Below are positions 58,875 through 64,000 of a DNA stretch of 64,000 bases, piece by piece (position 1 is the first letter of the stretch; each line of letters begins with the position of its first letter). This stretch comes from Gaiellasilicea sp963707575 (lineage in GTDB: Bacteria > Actinomycetota > Thermoleophilia > Gaiellales > Gaiellaceae). The stretch covers positions 1 to 64,000 of the forward strand of contig OY970171.1 of the NCBI GenBank assembly GCA_963707575.1, in the 5' to 3' direction. Under the pieces are notes generated by a model. That model ran no database searches. It was not told where the DNA came from and saw nothing but the letters and a program-made list of their open reading frames with translations. The position numbers were made by a program, and so were the translations under genes.

Positions 58875-59397
58875 GGTGACCCTCGAGCCGGAGCAGGCGG
58901 CGCTTGTAGGAGACGCCGAGCGAGCCGTACGAGCCGATCCCGTCCGACGCGACCACGCGGTGGCACGGGACGAAGAGCGAGAACCGGTTGCCGGCGCAGA
59001 AGGTTCCCACCGCCCGGTGGGCGCGCGGGTAGCCCGCCAGCGACGCGAGCTCGCCGTAGGAGACGACCTCCCCCCACGGCACGCGGCGCAGCGTGTCCGC
59101 GACGCCGGCCTGGAACGGCGTGCACCACTCGAGCTCGAGCACGACGTCGGCGAAGTCGATGCGCTCGCCGCGGTAGTAGCTGTGGATCCTGTGCAGCAGT
59201 TCCGGCGCGAAGCCGGCACCCACGTGTCCAGGTTCTTTCCCTAGCGTTTCGGTCGGGACATCCCTCAAAGGGGCTGGGTTTGGCGTCGCTCGCCGCTGGG
59301 TCGGCGCGTCGTGGGCGACGACCATCCGGCCGTCGGCCTCCCACAGCTCCCCCACGCCCCAGCCGTCGACCGCGTAGGCATGCCGCGTCACGCGCAT
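58864..59397 (-). CDS. methylated-DNA-protein cysteine methyltransferase (MGMT/Ogt)
   Basis: A 177-residue O6-alkylguanine repair protein. The acceptor Cys is in FVPCHRVVASDGIGSYG. The DNA-binding helix is EVVSYGELASLAGYPRAHRAVGTFCAGN and the Asn-hinge-like core is intact. It transfers the alkyl group to its Cys and is used once. TAGAGT (59405-59410, minus strand) ends 7 nt before ATG 59397. Its end overlaps whiA. Confidence 0.93.
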   Translation of the reverse strand: MRVTRHAYAVDGWGVGELWEADGRMVVAHDAPTQRRATPNPAPLRDVPTETLGKEPGHVGAGFAPELLHRIHSYYRGERIDFADVVLELEWCTPFQAGVADTLRRVPWGEVVSYGELASLAGYPRAHRAVGTFCAGNRFSLFVPCHRVVASDGIGSYGSLGVSYKRRLLRLEGHRAL

Positions 59398-59404
59398 CGC
59401 CCCG

Positions 59405-59414
59405 ACTCTACAAT
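59405..59414. promoter_or_regulatory. overlapping divergent -10 boxes
   Basis: ACTCTACAAT. Minus-strand TAGAGT (59410-59405) serves MGMT and plus-strand TACAAT (59409-59414) serves the dehydrogenase. They share 2 bp, and each ends 7 nt before its start codon, so both messages should be leaderless and the two polymerases must compete. Confidence 0.65.
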
Positions 59415-59421
59415 CGGCCCC

Positions 59422-61074
<1,653 letters not shown>

Positions 61075-61111
61075 GCATCGACCACGCCGGTGACGGCGTT
61101 AGCCTGAGCGC

Positions 61112-62053
61112 GTGGGCGAGGTCTTCCACGCGATCGGCGTCTTCTTCGAGCGGCTCGCCTCGGTCGACTTCGGGCCGCTCGCGCTCGCGATCTGCTGCCA
61201 CCTGCTGAAAACCGCCTGCACGAGCCGCGCGTGGCGGAACACGATCGCTGCCGCCTACCCCGAGGAGCCAGTCCCGTGGCGCCTGATCTACGGCGCGTAC
61301 GTGTCGGCCGTCGGTGTCAACGCGGTACTGCCGGCCCGCGGAGGCGACGTCGTGAAGCTGTACTTCGCGCATCGGGCGGTCAAGGGCGCGACCTACACGA
61401 CCCTCGCGGCGACGTTGTTCGTGCTGGCGATCTTCGACACCGTCGTCGCCGGGCTGCTCTTCGTCTACGCGCTCACGCAGGGCGCGCTGCCGGGGTTGGG
61501 CGCCCTGCCGAGCCTGCCCGGATTCGACTTCCGCTGGGTCGGGGAGAGCCCGGAGCTCGCGGTCACGTTCCTGATCGTGCTCGTGATCTTCGCGGTCTTC
61601 GGCGGCATCTGGCTGCATTTCCGCGTCCAGAACCTCAAGGAGCGTCTCCGCCAGGGCATCGTCGTGCTGCAGGACCGCCCGCGCTACTTCCGGACCGTGG
61701 CGGCGTGGCAGGCGGGCGACTGGATGCTCCGCTTCCTCTCGATCTGGTTCTTCCTGGGTGCGTTCGGGATCGATCAGAGCGTCCGGAACGTCCTGCTCGT
61801 GCAGGTGACGTCGAGCCTCGCCACGCTCGTACCGATCTCCCCCGGCGGGATCGGCACCGAGCAGGCGTTCATCGTCTTCGTCTTCAAGGGCGCCGTGCCG
61901 CGGAGCGCCCTGCTCGCCTTCTCCGTCGGCATGCGGCTGACCCTCACAGCCGTGAACGCGGTCGTCGGCTTCACCGCCATCTTCCTCATGCTCGGGCACA
62001 TCCGCTGGCGCGACGTCGTCGGCGGCGGGAAGAAGCCGGCGCCGGAGCCGTGA
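61112..62053 (+). CDS. lysylphosphatidylglycerol-synthetase-type transmembrane flippase-like protein
   Basis: A 313-residue membrane protein with about eight helices in the UPF0104/LPG_synthase_TM pattern. Motifs include INAVLPARGGDVVKLY-like VNAVLPARGGDVVKLYFAHRA and TLVPISPGGIGTEQAFIVF. It probably handles lipid or polyprenyl-linked substrates; the aminoacyl-transferase domain of full MprF is absent. TAGCCT (61100-61105) ends 6 nt before GTG 61112. Confidence 0.88.
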   Translation: MGEVFHAIGVFFERLASVDFGPLALAICCHLLKTACTSRAWRNTIAAAYPEEPVPWRLIYGAYVSAVGVNAVLPARGGDVVKLYFAHRAVKGATYTTLAATLFVLAIFDTVVAGLLFVYALTQGALPGLGALPSLPGFDFRWVGESPELAVTFLIVLVIFAVFGGIWLHFRVQNLKERLRQGIVVLQDRPRYFRTVAAWQAGDWMLRFLSIWFFLGAFGIDQSVRNVLLVQVTSSLATLVPISPGGIGTEQAFIVFVFKGAVPRSALLAFSVGMRLTLTAVNAVVGFTAIFLMLGHIRWRDVVGGGKKPAPEP

Positions 62054-62057
62054 CGCC

Positions 62058-63902
62058 CTAGCCGCGGCCGGTCTTGTGCAGCTGCGCGTAGATCGCGCGC
62101 GCGGTCTTGGCGGGCACGCCCGGGACGCCCTCGAGCTCGTCCTGGCTCGCCGCCAGCACGCTCTCGGCCGATCCGAAGTGACGCAGGAGCGCCCGCCGGC
62201 GGGCCGGGCCGACGCCCTCGATCGTGTCGAAGATCGACTCGCGTGCCCGCACCGCCCGCCGCTGGCGGTGGAAGTCGAGCGCGAAGCGATGCGCCTCGTC
62301 GCGGATCCGCTGCAGCAGCTGCAGGCCCGGGTTGTGGCGGTCGAGGACGATCGGATCGGGCCGCCCCGGCACGAAGACCTCCTCGACCCGCTTCGCGAGC
62401 GAGATCACCGCCACGCGGGGGAGCTCGTAGGCCTGCATCGCCGCGAGCGCCGCCGAGAGCTGCCCCTTCCCGCCGTCGATGACGACGAGGTTGGGCGCGT
62501 TCGCGAACCCCTCGTCGTGCTCGTCGCCGGTGACGCCGAGCCTGGCGAAGCGCCGTGCGATCACCTCGGCCATGGCGGCGAAGTCGTCCTGGCCGTCGAG
62601 CCCGCGCACGGCGAACTTGCGGTAGTGGGCCTTCTTCGCCACGGCGTCCTGGAAGACGACCATGGAACCGACGATCTCCTGCCCCTGGATGTTCGAGATG
62701 TCGAAGCACTCGATGCGGAGCGGCAGGCTCTCCAGGTTGAGCGCCTCGCGCAGCTCCTCCAGCGCCTCCACCCGCCGCAGCCGCTTCTGCTCGCTCTGCG
62801 CGGCCTCCGACTCGAGCGCGAGCGCGGCGTTCTGGGCGGCCAGACCGGCGAGCCGGCGCTTCTCGCCGCGCGCAGGCGCGCGCACCTCCACGCGCGCCCC
62901 CCGTCGCTCCGTCAGCCACTCGCCCAGCGCGGTGACGTCCCCGACGTCCATCGGCACCACGATCTGCGGCGGGATCGCGGGCGCGTTCCCGTAGTACTCG
63001 AGGCAGAACGCCTCCAGGATCGTGGTCACGTCCTGGCCCTCGACGTTCTCCAGGTGGAACGCGTGGCGGTCGACCATCTTGCCGCCGCGGAGCGGAAAGA
63101 CCTGGACTGCCGCGCGATCCTCCGCCGCGGCGATCCCGATCACGTCCAGCGAGCCGGTCTCGCGGCGGTCCGCGCCCTGCTTCTCCGCCAGGTTCCCGAT
63201 CGCGAAGAGCCGGTTGCGGTAGCGCGCAGCGTCCTCGTAGCGTTCCTCGGCCGCGGCATCGCGCATCCGCTGCTGGAGCGCGCGCACGATCGGCTTCGTG
63301 TTGCCGGAGAGGAACTCGATCACGTCGTCGATCAGCTCGCCGTACAGCTCCTGCGAGATGTAGCCCACGCAGGGCGCGTGGCAGCGCTCGATGTGGTAGT
63401 CGAGGCACGGAATCCCGCTGTGCCGGCCCGGCTTCGGCCCCTCGCAGGGCCGGAACTGGAAGACGCGGTTCAACACGTCCAGCGTCTCGCGCACCTTCTT
63501 CGCGTTCGCGTACGGGCCGAAGTAGACGACGCCGCGCCGATGCCGCTCGCGCGTGAACATCACCCGCGGGAACTCGTCCTCGACGGTCACCGCGATGTAC
63601 GGAAAGGACTTGTCGTCGCGCAGCCGCACGTTGAAGGGCGGCCGGTGGCGCTTGACCAGGTTCTGCTCGAGGTGCAGCGCCTCGACCTCGGTGCCGGTGA
63701 CGATCACGTCGAGGTCGGCGATCCTGCCGACGAGCTGCGGGATCTGATGCCGCGCCTCCTTCCCGGCCTGGAAGTACGAGCGCACGCGCGGCCGCAGCGA
63801 CTTCGCCTTGCCCACGTAGAGCACCTCCCCGCGCTCGTCGCGGAAGAGGTAGACACCGGGCTTCGCGGGCAGCCCCTTCAGCTTGTCGCGCACGTCTGCC
63901 AT
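62058..63902 (-). CDS. uvrC: excinuclease ABC subunit C
   Basis: A 614-residue UvrC. GIY-YIG nuclease (GVYLFRDERGEVLYVGKAKSLRPRVRSYF), Cys-rich region (PCLDYHIERCHAPC), UVR motif, the RNase H-like 5' nuclease with DNLVVIDGGKGQLSAAL-type acidic residues, and a C-terminal helix-hairpin-helix (IEGVGPARRRALLRHFGSAESVLAA). It cuts on both sides of DNA damage with UvrB. Complete length. Confidence 0.97.
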   Translation of the reverse strand: MADVRDKLKGLPAKPGVYLFRDERGEVLYVGKAKSLRPRVRSYFQAGKEARHQIPQLVGRIADLDVIVTGTEVEALHLEQNLVKRHRPPFNVRLRDDKSFPYIAVTVEDEFPRVMFTRERHRRGVVYFGPYANAKKVRETLDVLNRVFQFRPCEGPKPGRHSGIPCLDYHIERCHAPCVGYISQELYGELIDDVIEFLSGNTKPIVRALQQRMRDAAAEERYEDAARYRNRLFAIGNLAEKQGADRRETGSLDVIGIAAAEDRAAVQVFPLRGGKMVDRHAFHLENVEGQDVTTILEAFCLEYYGNAPAIPPQIVVPMDVGDVTALGEWLTERRGARVEVRAPARGEKRRLAGLAAQNAALALESEAAQSEQKRLRRVEALEELREALNLESLPLRIECFDISNIQGQEIVGSMVVFQDAVAKKAHYRKFAVRGLDGQDDFAAMAEVIARRFARLGVTGDEHDEGFANAPNLVVIDGGKGQLSAALAAMQAYELPRVAVISLAKRVEEVFVPGRPDPIVLDRHNPGLQLLQRIRDEAHRFALDFHRQRRAVRARESIFDTIEGVGPARRRALLRHFGSAESVLAASQDELEGVPGVPAKTARAIYAQLHKTGRG

Positions 63903-63909
63903 CCGCGGC

Positions 63910-63915
63910 TAGCGT
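63910..63915 (+). promoter_or_regulatory. -10 box of the gene at the window's right edge
   Basis: TAGCGT ends 6 nt before GTG 63922. Confidence 0.5.
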
Positions 63916-63921
63916 ATCGGC

Positions 63922-64000
63922 GTGTTTGGGGGTCTCCCGGCGGTTGCGGCAGCGCTCGCCCTCGTCCTCGCGGGCTGCGGCGGAAACGACGACGGGGGCG
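63922..64000 (+). CDS. lipoprotein, N-terminal part only (cut by window end)
   Basis: From GTG 63922 the frame reads a signal peptide FGGLPAVAAALALVLAGC with lipobox LAGC (Cys19), then GGNDDGG, and runs off the window. It is divergent from uvrC. Only the export signal can be assigned. Confidence 0.7.
   Translation, partial: MFGGLPAVAAALALVLAGCGGNDDGG

Noticed and set aside
55292..59344. Very long minus-strand frame of 1350 codons across gap, M32 and whiA
   Set aside because: Its Arg/Ala-rich composition and the real genes in another frame show it is a GC-rich shadow.

Overview
The window is a GC-rich actinobacterial chromosome segment. A whiA homologue linked to uvrC and to gap-pgk-tpiA-gpmI, an actinobacterial-type principal sigma factor, many short intergenic gaps and heavy GTG start use point to the class Thermoleophilia (Gaiellales or Solirubrobacterales). 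That placement is inference. No rRNA or other marker is present to fix it.

Layout. 0-9.3 kb: a hydrolase/adenylate cyclase fusion, two M29 aminopeptidases, a frameshifted clan GH-A glycosidase, a DgcN/DgcA-like D-glutamate pair and two secreted M43 zinc proteases. 9.3-25.3 kb: tRNA-Arg(CCG), an MFS transporter with a cyclic-nucleotide domain, ankyrin and coiled-coil proteins, an aminotransferase, MFS, CorA, a cupin, a diguanylate cyclase, a HerA-like ATPase, a secreted nuclease, and a NarL-type regulator divergent from a large hybrid histidine kinase. 37.2-43.7 kb: small accessory genes, including PadR with an S41-like lipoprotein and a berberine-bridge oxidase. 43.7-64 kb: core metabolism and information processing (aldolase, GlpX, sigma factor, ArgS, GpmI-TpiA-Pgk-Gap, M32, WhiA, MGMT, P5C dehydrogenase, UvrC).

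The unusual region is 25.3-37.2 kb. It starts at an intact tRNA-Gly(CCC) and ends at a second copy of that tRNA's 3' end (24 of 25 bp identical), so it looks like a tRNA-integrated island of about 11.8 kb. Inside are about 20 small unrelated genes: three acetyltransferases, VOC, cupin, GFA, PIN, a chloramphenicol-phosphotransferase-like kinase, peptidase E, YCII, lipoproteins and unknowns. They are cut into units of about 0.3-1.3 kb (one of 2.2 kb) by 17 copies of a roughly 34-bp repeat. All copies point the same way although the genes lie on both strands. I saw no copy elsewhere in the window and no integrase. This resembles an integron cassette array, but the repeat does not match the attC core and most cassettes seem to carry their own promoter. 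It is my main candidate for an undescribed system.

Across the whole window, many genes that begin a transcription unit have a TANNNT-like -10 box ending exactly 6 or 7 nt before the start codon. This suggests that leaderless transcription is common here, and I used it to choose several start codons.
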